DNA of 64,000 nucleotides. Source: Verrucomicrobiota bacterium (GTDB lineage: Bacteria; Verrucomicrobiota; Verrucomicrobiia; JADLBR01). Under the pieces are notes generated by a model. That model saw only the letters and a program-made list of their open reading frames with translations, had not been told where the DNA came from and made no database searches. The DNA lies in the NCBI GenBank assembly GCA_029560585.1, contig JAKQKQ010000052.1:1-64000 (forward strand). The letters are read 5' to 3'. How positions within the stretch are numbered: the first letter of the stretch is position 1; every line of letters starts with the position of its first letter. The translations under genes and the position numbers were made by a program. Positions 36,294-46,200 of the stretch are shown one piece after another.

Positions 36294-37673
36294 TTATTGG
36301 AGTTTCTTCCCCTCGAATTCGCCGGTGAGGCTTTCGAGGAAGGCCACGAGATTGGAGGTCTCTTGGTCGGTGAAGTTTCGTCCGAGCTGGTACGTGCCCA
36401 TTTTTCGGACGGCCTCCGCCAGTGTCTTGGCCGACGCGTCGTGGAAATAGGGCGGGGTGAGAGCGACATTGCGGAGGAGGGGCGTCTTGAACCGGTGCTT
36501 GTCGCGCGGCTGTTTCGTGACAGAGGCGCGTCCGTTGTCGGCGTCGGTGGGGTTTCTTCGATTGGCGAAGTAGTCGGCATGCAGACCCATTTTTTCGTAG
36601 GAGCGACCGCCCATGGCCATACCGGCGTGGCAGGTAGCGCAGCCGGCATCCATGAACAGGGCATGGCCTTTCTTGGCGGCTTCGGTCAGCGCGCTCTTGT
36701 CCCCGAGGAGGAATCTGTCGAAGGGGGAGTTGGGCGTCAGGAGGGTCTTCTCAAACGTGGCGATGGCATCGCAGACATTCTCTTGGGTGATGCCGCCGGG
36801 ATAGGATGCTTCGAACTCGGCCTTGAAGGCGGCATCCTGGGAGAGCTTTTGGACGATCTCGGGCCAGCTGGAGGCCATCTCAATGGGGTTGGCGGGAGGG
36901 CCGGCGGCCTGTGCGGCGAGGTCGGCGGCACGCCCATCCCAGAACTGTGCGATCTGGAGTGCGGCGTTGTAGACGGTGGGGGCATTGATGCCTCCCTTGG
37001 CACCGCCCACGCCAGTGGAGACGGGCTCGCGGTCCGTGCCGCCCTTAGCAAGGTCATGGCAGGAGGCGCAGGAGAGGGTGTTGTCCTTAGACAAGCGGGT
37101 GTCGTGGTAGAGCCGCTTTCCGAGCGCGACTTTCTTTTCATCGAGTTTTTGGGGTTGGGGGATGGGCTGGATGACGGCCGTTTTCAGGTTATCGGGGGCG
37201 GCGGGGCTGGAATAGCGGGCCGCGCGGACCTCATGGATCCAGGAGACCACGGCCTTTTTCTCGTCGGCGGTGAGGGCGCCGTCCCAGTGCATGGCGAGGT
37301 ATCGCGCGGGCGGCATGGACTCCTTGAGGATGACGTGCTCCAGTTTGGCGAGGGTCGCCTCACAGATGGGTTCGGCTGGTGCCTTGGCAAACGTGGCGAC
37401 CATATCCAGGTGTTCGGTTCCCTTCTGGATGTCGCCCTTGACTAGCGAGGATGCCACGGGCAACGCCGCATAAAAGGGAAGGTTGCCCTGGTCGGTGTGG
37501 CAGTTGCCGCATTTTTCGCCGAGGGCGTGCACAGCGGTGAGGTAGGCCTGGGGAGCGCCCGCCTCGGAGCCCAGCTTGACGCCTTTGGGCAATCCGACGA
37601 TGAGGTTAATGATGGGGAGTATCACGGCCAGGGCGATGACTGCGGCGACAGCCGCGAGGATGAGTTTTTTCAT
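36294..37673 (-). CDS. Trihaem cytochrome c peroxidase-family protein (Haem_bd + MauG-type)
   Basis: 459 residues. An N-terminal membrane/signal segment (LILAAVAAVIALAVILPIINLIVG) is followed by three CxxCH haem-binding sites: Cys55-His59, Cys202-His206 and Cys345-His349. The first lies in a haem-binding domain (CGNCHTDQGNLPFYAALP, about 45-150). The other two form a dihaem cytochrome c peroxidase/MauG core (DTRLSKDNTLSCASCHD, ATCHAGMAMGG, FKTPLLRNVALTPPYFHD). Members reduce H2O2 or oxidise protein or small-molecule partners in the periplasm. The ATG is preceded by AGGAG with a seven-base spacer. Fusion of the extra haem domain is known in the superfamily but less common than plain dihaem forms. 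Confidence 0.92.
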   Translation of the reverse strand: MKKLILAAVAAVIALAVILPIINLIVGLPKGVKLGSEAGAPQAYLTAVHALGEKCGNCHTDQGNLPFYAALPVASSLVKGDIQKGTEHLDMVATFAKAPAEPICEATLAKLEHVILKESMPPARYLAMHWDGALTADEKKAVVSWIHEVRAARYSSPAAPDNLKTAVIQPIPQPQKLDEKKVALGKRLYHDTRLSKDNTLSCASCHDLAKGGTDREPVSTGVGGAKGGINAPTVYNAALQIAQFWDGRAADLAAQAAGPPANPIEMASSWPEIVQKLSQDAAFKAEFEASYPGGITQENVCDAIATFEKTLLTPNSPFDRFLLGDKSALTEAAKKGHALFMDAGCATCHAGMAMGGRSYEKMGLHADYFANRRNPTDADNGRASVTKQPRDKHRFKTPLLRNVALTPPYFHDASAKTLAEAVRKMGTYQLGRNFTDQETSNLVAFLESLTGEFEGKKLQ

Positions 37674-37807
37674 GGGGGGTCTCCTGACTTAAGCGTTTCT
37701 GCCTGACGCTATTTTGGTCGTTTGGCGGCAGGGTTTCAAGAGCAAGTTTTGATTGGCATGTTCGGGGGTCTGAGGGGGGGAATGATCGGGGCCTTGCGGT
37801 TCGCGCG

Positions 37808-38974
37808 TTGGGGTGGATAGATTCCCTAGTGGGTTTCGCGGAATGCTTCCGGTCTGGAGATTGGCGCGGATCGTCGCGGGTGCGGCGGCTAGCGGGATTG
37901 TTGCGGCCGGTGGACGGGGCCGGTCTGGAGGAGATGGCGCGGGAGGCGCGGTCCCTGACGCAGAGGCACTTTGGTCGGACGATGCGGCTCTACGCCCCGC
38001 TGTACCTGTCAAATGAGTGCATCAATGCGTGCAAGTACTGCGGTTTCTCGCGGGACAATGCGATATTGCGGGTGACGCTCGCGGTGGACGATGTAGAGAA
38101 GGAGGCCCGGTATCTGGCCGAGAAGGGTTTTCGCTCCATCCTTCTGGTGGCGGGCGAGCACCCGAGGTTTGTTTCGGAGGGATATATGGAGGCGTGCGTG
38201 CGCCGGGTGGCTGCGCTGGCGCCGTCGGTGTCCCTGGAAGTTGGGCCACTGGAGGAGGCGGCCTATCGGCCTCTTGTTCAGGCGGGGGCGGATGGTCTGG
38301 TCGTTTATCAGGAGACCTATGATCGGGAGTGCTACGCGGACTTGCATACGGCGGGACCGAAGAAGGATTTCGATTGGCGGCTGGGATGCCCGGAGCGTGC
38401 GGCGGCGGCGGGATTCAAGAGGGTGGGGATCGGTGCGTTACTGGGGCTGGCCGACTGGCGAGAGGAGGCGCTGCGGCTGGGCGCGCACGCAGATTATCTC
38501 TTGCGGGCGTGCTGGCGGTCGTTTCTGACGGTCTCGTTTCCGCGGCTGCGGCCTGCCGCGGGGGAATTTGCGCCACGATTTCCCCTGGGCGACCGCGAAT
38601 TCGTGCAGTTGGTGTGCGCATTCCGGATCGCGTTTCCGAGGATTGGATTGGTGCTTTCGACGAGGGAGCCGGAACGATTGCGGGATCATTTGGCGTGCCT
38701 TGGCGTGACGCACATGAGCGCCGGTTCGCACACGGAACCCGGCGGCTATACGGGGGCGGGGCAGGAATTGGCGCACCTCACCGTCCGCGGTCGCCCCGTG
38801 CCGTTCATCGCGTCGGAGGGCGAACATCAGAGCGCGACCCAGCAGTTCGCGATAGCCGACGAGCGCCCCGCATCTGAGGTCGCGCATCGGCTGCTGGAGA
38901 TGGGTTTCGATCCGGTTTGGAAGGACTGGGATCAGGCATTGGCAGGAACGGTCGGCGGGGATGGGAGCGCGTGA
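37808..38974 (+). CDS. thiH: 2-iminoacetate synthase (radical SAM tyrosine lyase)
   Basis: 388 residues. ThiH cleaves tyrosine with a 5'-deoxyadenosyl radical to give dehydroglycine and p-cresol for thiazole synthesis in thiamine biosynthesis. The radical SAM motif is CINACKYCGF (Cys-x3-Cys-x2-Cys) at about residues 70-79. Downstream VYQETYDRECYADLHTAGPKK...RLGCPERAAAAG, GIGALLGLADWR and SAGSHTEPGGY are typical ThiH blocks. The start is uncertain: TTG 37808 or GTG 37829, neither with a strong Shine-Dalgarno. It overlaps thiS by four bases (GTGA). thiG and thiF are not in the window. I looked for a TPP riboswitch in the 134-base upstream gap and did not find a convincing one. Confidence 0.93.
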   Translation: MGWIDSLVGFAECFRSGDWRGSSRVRRLAGLLRPVDGAGLEEMAREARSLTQRHFGRTMRLYAPLYLSNECINACKYCGFSRDNAILRVTLAVDDVEKEARYLAEKGFRSILLVAGEHPRFVSEGYMEACVRRVAALAPSVSLEVGPLEEAAYRPLVQAGADGLVVYQETYDRECYADLHTAGPKKDFDWRLGCPERAAAAGFKRVGIGALLGLADWREEALRLGAHADYLLRACWRSFLTVSFPRLRPAAGEFAPRFPLGDREFVQLVCAFRIAFPRIGLVLSTREPERLRDHLACLGVTHMSAGSHTEPGGYTGAGQELAHLTVRGRPVPFIASEGEHQSATQQFAIADERPASEVAHRLLEMGFDPVWKDWDQALAGTVGGDGSA

Positions 38975-39183
38975 GCGAAACGATCCAAGTCTATGTCAAT
39001 GGCGAGCCCCGGCAAGTGGCAGGGGGCACGACGGTCGCGGCGTTGGTCGGGCAGCTGGGGTTCGATGCGAGGACGCTGCTCGTGGAATTCAACGGTGAGC
39101 CCTTGGCGCGGGATCGGTGGGGTTCCACGGCACTGGCCGGGGGGGACAAGCTGGAATTGTTCCGGGTATCGGCCGGGGGATAG
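38971..39183 (+). CDS. thiS: Sulfur carrier protein ThiS
   Basis: 70 residues, ubiquitin-like fold. It carries sulfur as a C-terminal thiocarboxylate for thiazole formation. The sequence ends in the required Gly-Gly (RVSAGG), with family blocks IQVYVNGEP, TTVAALVGQLGFD, VEFNGEPLARDRW and GGDKLEL. The GTG at 38971 overlaps the thiH stop, giving a typical-length ThiS; a longer in-frame start at 38917 would read through the thiH coding region and is rejected. Co-translation with thiH supports both calls. Confidence 0.93.
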   Translation: MSETIQVYVNGEPRQVAGGTTVAALVGQLGFDARTLLVEFNGEPLARDRWGSTALAGGDKLELFRVSAGG

Positions 39184-39326
39184 GCGAAGATCGACCTGTC
39201 GCGCCGCCTTCGAATCTGATTGCAGAAACGCAGTTGTGGAGGGTCACTCGGATCTGGCACGATAATCGATCTGGGCGCAAGCGGGCGGTCGGCCCGATGT
39301 TGGTGATCCGATGCCGAGGAAATGAC

Positions 39327-42300
39327 ATGCGGCTTCAACTGATAGTCACATTGGTGTTTGCATCGGGTCTGGCCGCGGCCGCCGACGCCCAGATGGTTCG
39401 CCACATCGAGACGCAACGACCTCTCCGCATCAACACGCAATTGGTGGAGGGTGGGAAAGCGGCGGCGATCATCGCCGCATCGGCCAAGGACGCCTCGCTG
39501 GCGAGCCAGATCGTGAGTCGCGTGCGGCAACTGACCGGCGTTCAGCTGGCCGTCGTTGATGACGCCAACGTCACCGACGCGGATCTCAGGCGGGCCGACG
39601 TCATCGTGATCGGCAACCATGCCTCGAACAAGGTCGCGGAGCGCCTGTACGTGAGGGATCTGACCTTTGAGGATTACGTCTATCCGGGAATCGCCGGAAC
39701 CGAACCCGATGGCAGTGGCGCACCGGTGACAGGCTATGTCATCCGGACGGTCCATGACCCCTTTGGGTTTGGCCGCAACTGCATCGTGCTGGCGGGGAGC
39801 GAGCCGGCCGGCACGGCGGAGGCGGTCAAACAGTTCGCGGCCTCGCTGGATACGAAGGGATCGGTCGTCGTGCCACAGACAGTGAAGGTTCGCTTTGGCA
39901 CCAGGCAGCTGATGAAGCCCGCCTACACCAAGAACGAGCTCCCGCAGGCGCAGGTGGATCGGATCATTGAGGGACTGCGGCGGCAGATTTCGCGCATGAC
40001 GCGGCTTCAGGACAACATCTGGTACAGCACCGAATCGTATGCGATGGGCTACCACCTGACAGGCAATTCGTGCTGGGGCCAGATATACAAGGCCCAGATG
40101 GAAATCCTCGCGGAGAACCTCGAGCGGTTCAACTCGATGCCGAACAATTACATCGAGGGCGTGCACAAGCTCCTGCCGGCCTGGGAATTGATGGAGGAGA
40201 CGCCGTTTTTTTCAGACGCCGAACGGCTCAAGATGGTGAATGTCGTGCTGGAGGTGGCTTACCGCAACGCGACCGCATGGGAGCACTACCTGAAAGATCC
40301 GCGGCGCGAAGCCATCGACAGCCATGGCGGCGAGCGGGTCCAGTCGCTGCGTCTGGCGGGACTCTATTTCGGTGATCGCTATGGGATCAACCGCCAATGG
40401 GTTACCATGAGCGACGAGGCGATCAACTTCATGAACACGACGCCCCGGTCGTGCGACGGTTATCGCCTGGGCTGCGGCCATTGCACCCGGCTGAACGAAT
40501 ACGCCCGCCGGAGCGGTGACATGCGCTATCTCGAAAATCGGACCTGCCGCCAGCAGGCCGACCTCGTGATGGCCTGCACCGACAACCAGGGCTACACCCT
40601 GTCGATCGGCGACGCCGGCGACATGAACACCCGGATCGATCGAAACTGGAACATGGCGAGGTTCATGGGAGAGGTCGCCTGGTACTATAAGGACCCATCT
40701 TATGTGTGGTTCACCCGAAACCTCGCCTATCACGAGCTGCCGTTCATGGGATTCGTGACCGGCGAAAAGCCGCCGCCGCCGGAACGCTTCATAGGCCTCG
40801 TGGTGTTGCCCATGCATCCCGTCATTTACGGGCGGGTCAAGGATGACGAGCGCAACACGGTGCGCACATTTGAACCGGCGCCCCCGCTCACCGTGAAATG
40901 CGAAGAGGCGTTCGATAAGCTGATGTTTCGCGAGGGCCTCGATCCGAACCAGCAATACCTTCTGCTCGACGGCGTGTCTGGGATGGATCACGGGCACATC
41001 GATGGCAACGGCATCGCCCGGTTCAGCGATCTCGCCCGCATATGGTTGTTTGACGTGGGTTGGACGCGCGTCTATCCGCGCGACCACAACATGCTCCTGG
41101 TCGTGAAAGACGGGGCATCCGAGGCGCCCCAGAAGTTCACGCGGCTCGATTTTTCGGCAGATACGGGAACGGCCGCTTTCACGAAGACGACGATCCCCGA
41201 TTACAGCGGCGTGGACTGGTCGCGCCATCTTTTCTGGCTGAAGGGTGGCTGGGTGCTGGCGCTGGATCGCGCGGTGGCGAAGGGAGCGGGCAATTACACG
41301 CTGCGATGCCGTTGGCGCAGCACGGGCGAGGCCGCGCCGCAACCCGACGGCCTTCTCGTCACGCAATCGGGGCCGCGCTTCCGGATCCTGAACGTCGATG
41401 GCTCGCGGCGGCGGCTCAGAGAGGCCTGGCTCGATGACACTGGCGATGCGCTCGCCTCGTATCCGCATGTGGGCAAAGGGGGCGAGACGATCATGTACGA
41501 CAATGTTGTTGAGAAGCGCCTTGCCCCCGGCGAGAGCCACACGTTCCAGAATCTGTTCTATGCCACATCCGATCAGGTGCGTCGTGAGTGCCGCATCGAG
41601 CGCGTGGACGATTCGACGGTCCGGATCGTGTCGCAGGGCAAGCCCATGGTCGCCGGGATCGGGAAGGACGGTTCCACCTACATGCTGTCGGGGAGCAAAT
41701 TCTGGGTGGCGCACGGGACGTCGCTCGGGCAACCGCCGCTGTTTCAGGCGACACAGCCGGTGGATATAGAATATGATCTGGCCACCGGGCGTGGCACGGT
41801 GGTGACGACATCGCCTGCGAGGGTGACGATTCTCGGGGGTCCGGCGTCGGGGACATCGGTCGCCGCGGGCAGACATCCGCTGATGTGGCAGGCTTCGCGT
41901 GATGGCGCGGCGCGCCTTGGCGCCATGCTGATGGGATTCCGGCCGACGCAGGCCCCTGTGACGCCCGCGCGACCGACGCAGCCCGCGGGTCTCACGGCAA
42001 TGTGGGAGACTCGCGCGGTGCAGCCTTGCGAGATTCTGGACATGGCGGTCGGCGACCTCGACGGGGACGGCAAGTCGGAGATCATCACCGCGGGCGATGA
42101 CGGCTCGGTCAGCGTGCTTGGCTTTGACGGAAAGATGCGCTGGCGGCGCGACGGGATGGGCCGGGCCGACTCGGTGACGGTGGCGCGCTTCGACGGAAAA
42201 CCGCATGTCGTCGTCGGCTGTCGGCAATCACCGTACATCTTTGTTTTTGATGGCGCCGGCACGCGCATCGAGGGCCAGTGGGCGAAGCTGGATGCCGCGG

Positions 42301-43121
42301 CTGATTCGTACAAAGGGGTAGCCTCGCCCGTGCGGTTTGTCGCGGCGGCCGACATGAACGGCGACGGGGCCGACGAGTTGCTGGCGGCCAATCGCTGCGT
42401 GAGCGAGGAGGGTATGCGGGGGCATGTGTACTGTTATGACGCGATGGGCCGGATGATCTGGCAGCAGCGGCCCGTGGAGCATGAGCTTTGCGCGGGCGCC
42501 ATCGGCGAACTCAAACCCGGCGGACCGAAACTGTTGTTCGTGGGCGGCTCCTTCGGAAATTGCGCCGCCTTGAATGGCAGTGGGCGCGAGGTGTTTCGCG
42601 CGCCGACCAGCCATCGCTCCACCGTGATCTGCGCCGGCGACGTGGATGGCGATGGCGACAACGAGGTCCTCATTGGCGGCAATGACAATTACGTTCACCT
42701 GCACGGGGCCGACGGAAAACGCCGTTGGATGCACAACGTCGGTGGACCGGCCAGCGGCATTGAAGTGATCGATGTGAATGGCGACCACGAGCCCGAGATC
42801 GTGGTCGCCACCGCCGAGTTGAACGCCAATGTCTTCGCCCTGAAGGCCGACGGGACGCGCGTCTGGCAATTTGCCGCCGGCGAAGAGGTCCACGGCCTGG
42901 CCGTCGGCAGCGTCGACAGCCGGTCCGGCGACGAGATCGTGCTCGGCACGGATGGCGAGGGCGTGCTCGTCCTCGGCGGCCAAGGCAAGCCTATCGGAGG
43001 GGCAACAACTTCTGGCTGCGTCGCCAGGCTCGCCCTTTGCCCGGGCGCATCACGCAATCGGAGCGATATTCTCGCGGCGATGAAGAACGGCTCGGTAGTC
43101 AGGCTGTCCTTGGCGCGGTGA
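39327..43121 (+). CDS. Giant secreted heparinase II/III-like protein with C-terminal FG-GAP propeller
   Basis: 1264 residues. Signal peptide (LQLIVTLVFASGLAAAADA); ATG 39327 with GAGGA six bases before it. Residues about 30-165 form an alpha/beta domain (ADVIVIGNHASNK, VIRTVHDPFGFGRN). An all-alpha toroid follows (about 200-500: RLQDNIWYSTESYAMGYHLT). Residues about 520-850 are a beta-sandwich with YLLLDGVSGMDHGHIDGNG, resembling the His-containing block of heparinase II/III-type uronate lyases. Residues about 905-1264 carry FG-GAP/calcium repeats (DLDGDGKSEII, DMNGDGADELL, DVDGDGDNEVL, DVNGDHEPEIV). It is probably an extracellular polysaccharide lyase or binding protein. A paralogue with the same domain order is at 54499-58638. 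Lyase activity is inferred from fold resemblance only. Confidence 0.72.
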   Translation: MRLQLIVTLVFASGLAAAADAQMVRHIETQRPLRINTQLVEGGKAAAIIAASAKDASLASQIVSRVRQLTGVQLAVVDDANVTDADLRRADVIVIGNHASNKVAERLYVRDLTFEDYVYPGIAGTEPDGSGAPVTGYVIRTVHDPFGFGRNCIVLAGSEPAGTAEAVKQFAASLDTKGSVVVPQTVKVRFGTRQLMKPAYTKNELPQAQVDRIIEGLRRQISRMTRLQDNIWYSTESYAMGYHLTGNSCWGQIYKAQMEILAENLERFNSMPNNYIEGVHKLLPAWELMEETPFFSDAERLKMVNVVLEVAYRNATAWEHYLKDPRREAIDSHGGERVQSLRLAGLYFGDRYGINRQWVTMSDEAINFMNTTPRSCDGYRLGCGHCTRLNEYARRSGDMRYLENRTCRQQADLVMACTDNQGYTLSIGDAGDMNTRIDRNWNMARFMGEVAWYYKDPSYVWFTRNLAYHELPFMGFVTGEKPPPPERFIGLVVLPMHPVIYGRVKDDERNTVRTFEPAPPLTVKCEEAFDKLMFREGLDPNQQYLLLDGVSGMDHGHIDGNGIARFSDLARIWLFDVGWTRVYPRDHNMLLVVKDGASEAPQKFTRLDFSADTGTAAFTKTTIPDYSGVDWSRHLFWLKGGWVLALDRAVAKGAGNYTLRCRWRSTGEAAPQPDGLLVTQSGPRFRILNVDGSRRRLREAWLDDTGDALASYPHVGKGGETIMYDNVVEKRLAPGESHTFQNLFYATSDQVRRECRIERVDDSTVRIVSQGKPMVAGIGKDGSTYMLSGSKFWVAHGTSLGQPPLFQATQPVDIEYDLATGRGTVVTTSPARVTILGGPASGTSVAAGRHPLMWQASRDGAARLGAMLMGFRPTQAPVTPARPTQPAGLTAMWETRAVQPCEILDMAVGDLDGDGKSEIITAGDDGSVSVLGFDGKMRWRRDGMGRADSVTVARFDGKPHVVVGCRQSPYIFVFDGAGTRIEGQWAKLDAAADSYKGVASPVRFVAAADMNGDGADELLAANRCVSEEGMRGHVYCYDAMGRMIWQQRPVEHELCAGAIGELKPGGPKLLFVGGSFGNCAALNGSGREVFRAPTSHRSTVICAGDVDGDGDNEVLIGGNDNYVHLHGADGKRRWMHNVGGPASGIEVIDVNGDHEPEIVVATAELNANVFALKADGTRVWQFAAGEEVHGLAVGSVDSRSGDEIVLGTDGEGVLVLGGQGKPIGGATTSGCVARLALCPGASRNRSDILAAMKNGSVVRLSLAR

Positions 43122-43288
43122 GTCGTGCGCCTTCCTTTCGCGGCGCGAGCAATCCTCCCTGGTGTGTTCTCCATGCATCCTGAGGGCTGAATTCCAGCGA
43201 TCCGCCTAGGCAACACAATGAATCTCATCCGGGGCGGCGGGATCGTCGTGTCATATTTGGCTTCGCGTCACTCGGGACTCGGATTATT

Positions 43289-46200
43289 GTGCGAGCCCTG
43301 ATGACCCGCGGGCGACGGAGTGCCTTGGGCGGATTAGTCGTGGCGCTGACGGCTGAGGCCTGCATGGCGTCGGGGGGTGCCGTGATCGGGGGGGGGATCG
43401 GTTTTCTGATGGCGGGCGACATGTCGGATGCGGTCGGGGTGGAATCCCACCCGGCGCGTGATTTGGCAGAGAGGCTGGTTTCGGCAACGGTCATCTTGCC
43501 GAATGGGGACGGCAGGTTCGTGGATCGAGATGGGAAGGTGGTGACGCTCGATCGATTCCGCGTCGTCTGGTGTCATGGGGGGGACTCGGTCCAGCGGTTG
43601 GACTTGGCTTCCCAACCGACGGCGGTTGAGAGCCTGAGGCAGTATGTCGGGGGAGGCCGGGGACTCTTGCTCAGCGGAGGTGCGGCGGCCCTCGTGGCGC
43701 CGTTGCAGGTCGATACCGTCCGGATGCGGCCCATGAAATCAGACAATGACCGCGGCCAGGCAGGACTCGTGCCCCTGAACCTCTGGCATCCGGCCTTCAG
43801 GGGCCTCGATATAGATCGCGGGGTGCTCTGGATGTCCAACGCCATGTTTCCGTCGTTTGCCGAGTTTCGCCCGACGAGCAGTCCCGCGAAAGGGATGCGC
43901 CTCGCGCGGACGCCCGGCGGGCCAGAGATTCCTCTTTTGGAGTATGGCCTCGGCGACGGGCGCATCGTCGTGATGGGATGGCAATTGGGCCGGCTCTACG
44001 GCGATGCCGCGGCGGCATACCGGGGGAATTTTGAGGGCCTGATCTCGAATCTCGTGCGGTACCTCGGCGATGCTAAGGCATGGCAACCGCTCGCGATGGA
44101 TGGCGAGGGCATGCCGCCGAGAGCCGGTCCGATTCGGGCCGTGTCCGAGGCCGAGTTGCGATCAGTGGAACTGGCCATCCGCGACCTGATGGAGACATTC
44201 GGGGAGCGATATCGCGGGGGGTCGGACTTCTTGAAGCGGTTGGCCGCGCTGAGGGATGCCCAAGGCGAGGTTTTGGGGCAGGCACAGGCGGCCCCATCGC
44301 GGGTGCCGGCGCCGCCGGGATTGATGGCGGACATCGCCCGCCAATTTGACGCGCTTCGACGCGAGGCGCTTCTGGCGAATCCCCTTTTGGATTTTCATCG
44401 GCTGCTTCTGGTCAAGCGCGGGGCCAACAATCTTGGCCTGCCTCGCAATTACGAGAGCAATTCCAGCCTTAAGCCGACCGGTTATGACAACGAGATCGCG
44501 GTCCTCGGCCCGGCCGGGCCCGAGGGGCAGCTCACCACGTTCTATCGCCCCGAGGGTGGGAGGTTTGTCGGGGACGTGGATCTCCATTTCGATGCCGATC
44601 GGATGCTCTTCTCCATGCCGGGATCGGATGGGCGCTGGCGGGTATCGGAGATCAGCGCCGACGGCTCGAATCTCCACGAGCTTCCGCTGATCAACGAACC
44701 GGACGTCGATAACTATGATGCCTGCTATCTTCCCGATGGCCGGATCGTTTTTGGATCGACGGCGTGTTTTACGGGCGTGCCGTGCATCAATGGCTCGGGC
44801 CATGTCGCCAACCTGTACCTGCTGGAGACCGGGGGAAGGATCCGCCAACTCACCGTCGAACAAGACCACGACTGGTGTCCTGCCGTGCTGAACAACGGCC
44901 GCGTCCTGTATCTTCGCTGGGAGTACACGGACCTGCCGCACGCGTTCTCGCGCATCCTTTTCCACATGAATCCCGATGGCACGGAGCAGATGGAATACTA
45001 TGGCAGCAATTCCTACTGGCCCGCCTCCATGTTCTACGCGCGGCCGATCCCCGGGCATCCGACGAAGGTGGTGGCGGTCGTGGGCGGACATCACGAGCTA
45101 CCAAGGATGGGCGAACTGGTGATTTTCGATCCCGCGCGGGGGCGCTTTGAGGCCGACGGCGCCGTCCAGAGGACTCCGGGGCACGGGCGCAAGGTCGCGC
45201 CGACGATGCTCGACCTGCCCATCGCGCAGAGCTGGCCGAAGTTCCTCCACCCATATCCCCTCGGCGAGAAATATTTCTTGGTGTCCTGCAAGCCCTCGGC
45301 CGATGCGCTCTGGGGAATCTATCTTGTGGATGTTTTCGACAACATGCTGCTGCTGCGCGAGGAACCGGGCTATGCGTTGCTGGAACCAATCCCATTTCGG
45401 AAAACCGCGCGACCGCCGGCGATCCCGGACAAGGTGGATCTGGTCCGCCGCGATGCGGAGGTCTCGATCGCGGACGTTTACGCTGGCGAGGCGCTCAGGG
45501 GAGTGCCGCGGGGCACGATCAGGCGCCTGCGGTTGGTCAGTTACCAGTTCGGTTATCAGGGCATGGGAGCAGAACCCTACAGCGTGGGGCTCGACGGCCC
45601 ATGGGACCCGAAGATAGTCCTGGGCACGGTGCCGGTGCAGGAGGACGGTTCCGCCCGATTCCGGGTGCCGGCGTACACTCCGATTGCGCTGCAGCCGCTT
45701 GATGCTGAAGGGAAGGCTGTCCAGCTGATGCGGAGTTGGTTCACGGCGATGCCCGGGGAAGTGGTCTCATGCGTCGGTTGTCACGAGATGCAGAACACGG
45801 CTCCGCCTGTCCGAAAGACGATGGCCGGAGGACGGGAGCCCGACGCGATTGAGCCGTGGCGCGGGCCACCGAGAGGATTTGCGTTCCGGCGGGAGGTCCA
45901 ACCGGTGCTGGACGCCCACTGCATCGGCTGCCACGACGGAAAGCCACGGCCCGACGGGCGCAGTATTCCCAGTCTTATTGACGGGGAACCGGTGCCGACG
46001 CTCAACAACAACTCGCGGATGAATCAGGCCTCGCGATTCAGCCCATCCTACTATCAGTTGCGCCGATTCGTGCGGACGCCGACCAAGGAGAGTGATCTGC
46101 ACCTATTGACACCGTGGGAATTCCACGCCGACACGACGCGGCTCGTGCAAATGCTCCAGAAGGGACATCACGGGCTCACTCTCGGCGCCGAGGCCCGGGA

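Noticed and set aside
37674-37807. Possible TPP riboswitch upstream of thiH (CTGAGG-like stretch).
   Set aside because: The conserved CUGAGA and the downstream CUGAUGAG/AAUGC-type core are not both present, and the paired arms could not be drawn.
40212-42227. 671-codon open frame on the minus strand, antisense to the giant lyase-like gene.
   Set aside because: A shadow frame produced by high GC third positions; the product is His/Arg-rich without domain resemblance.
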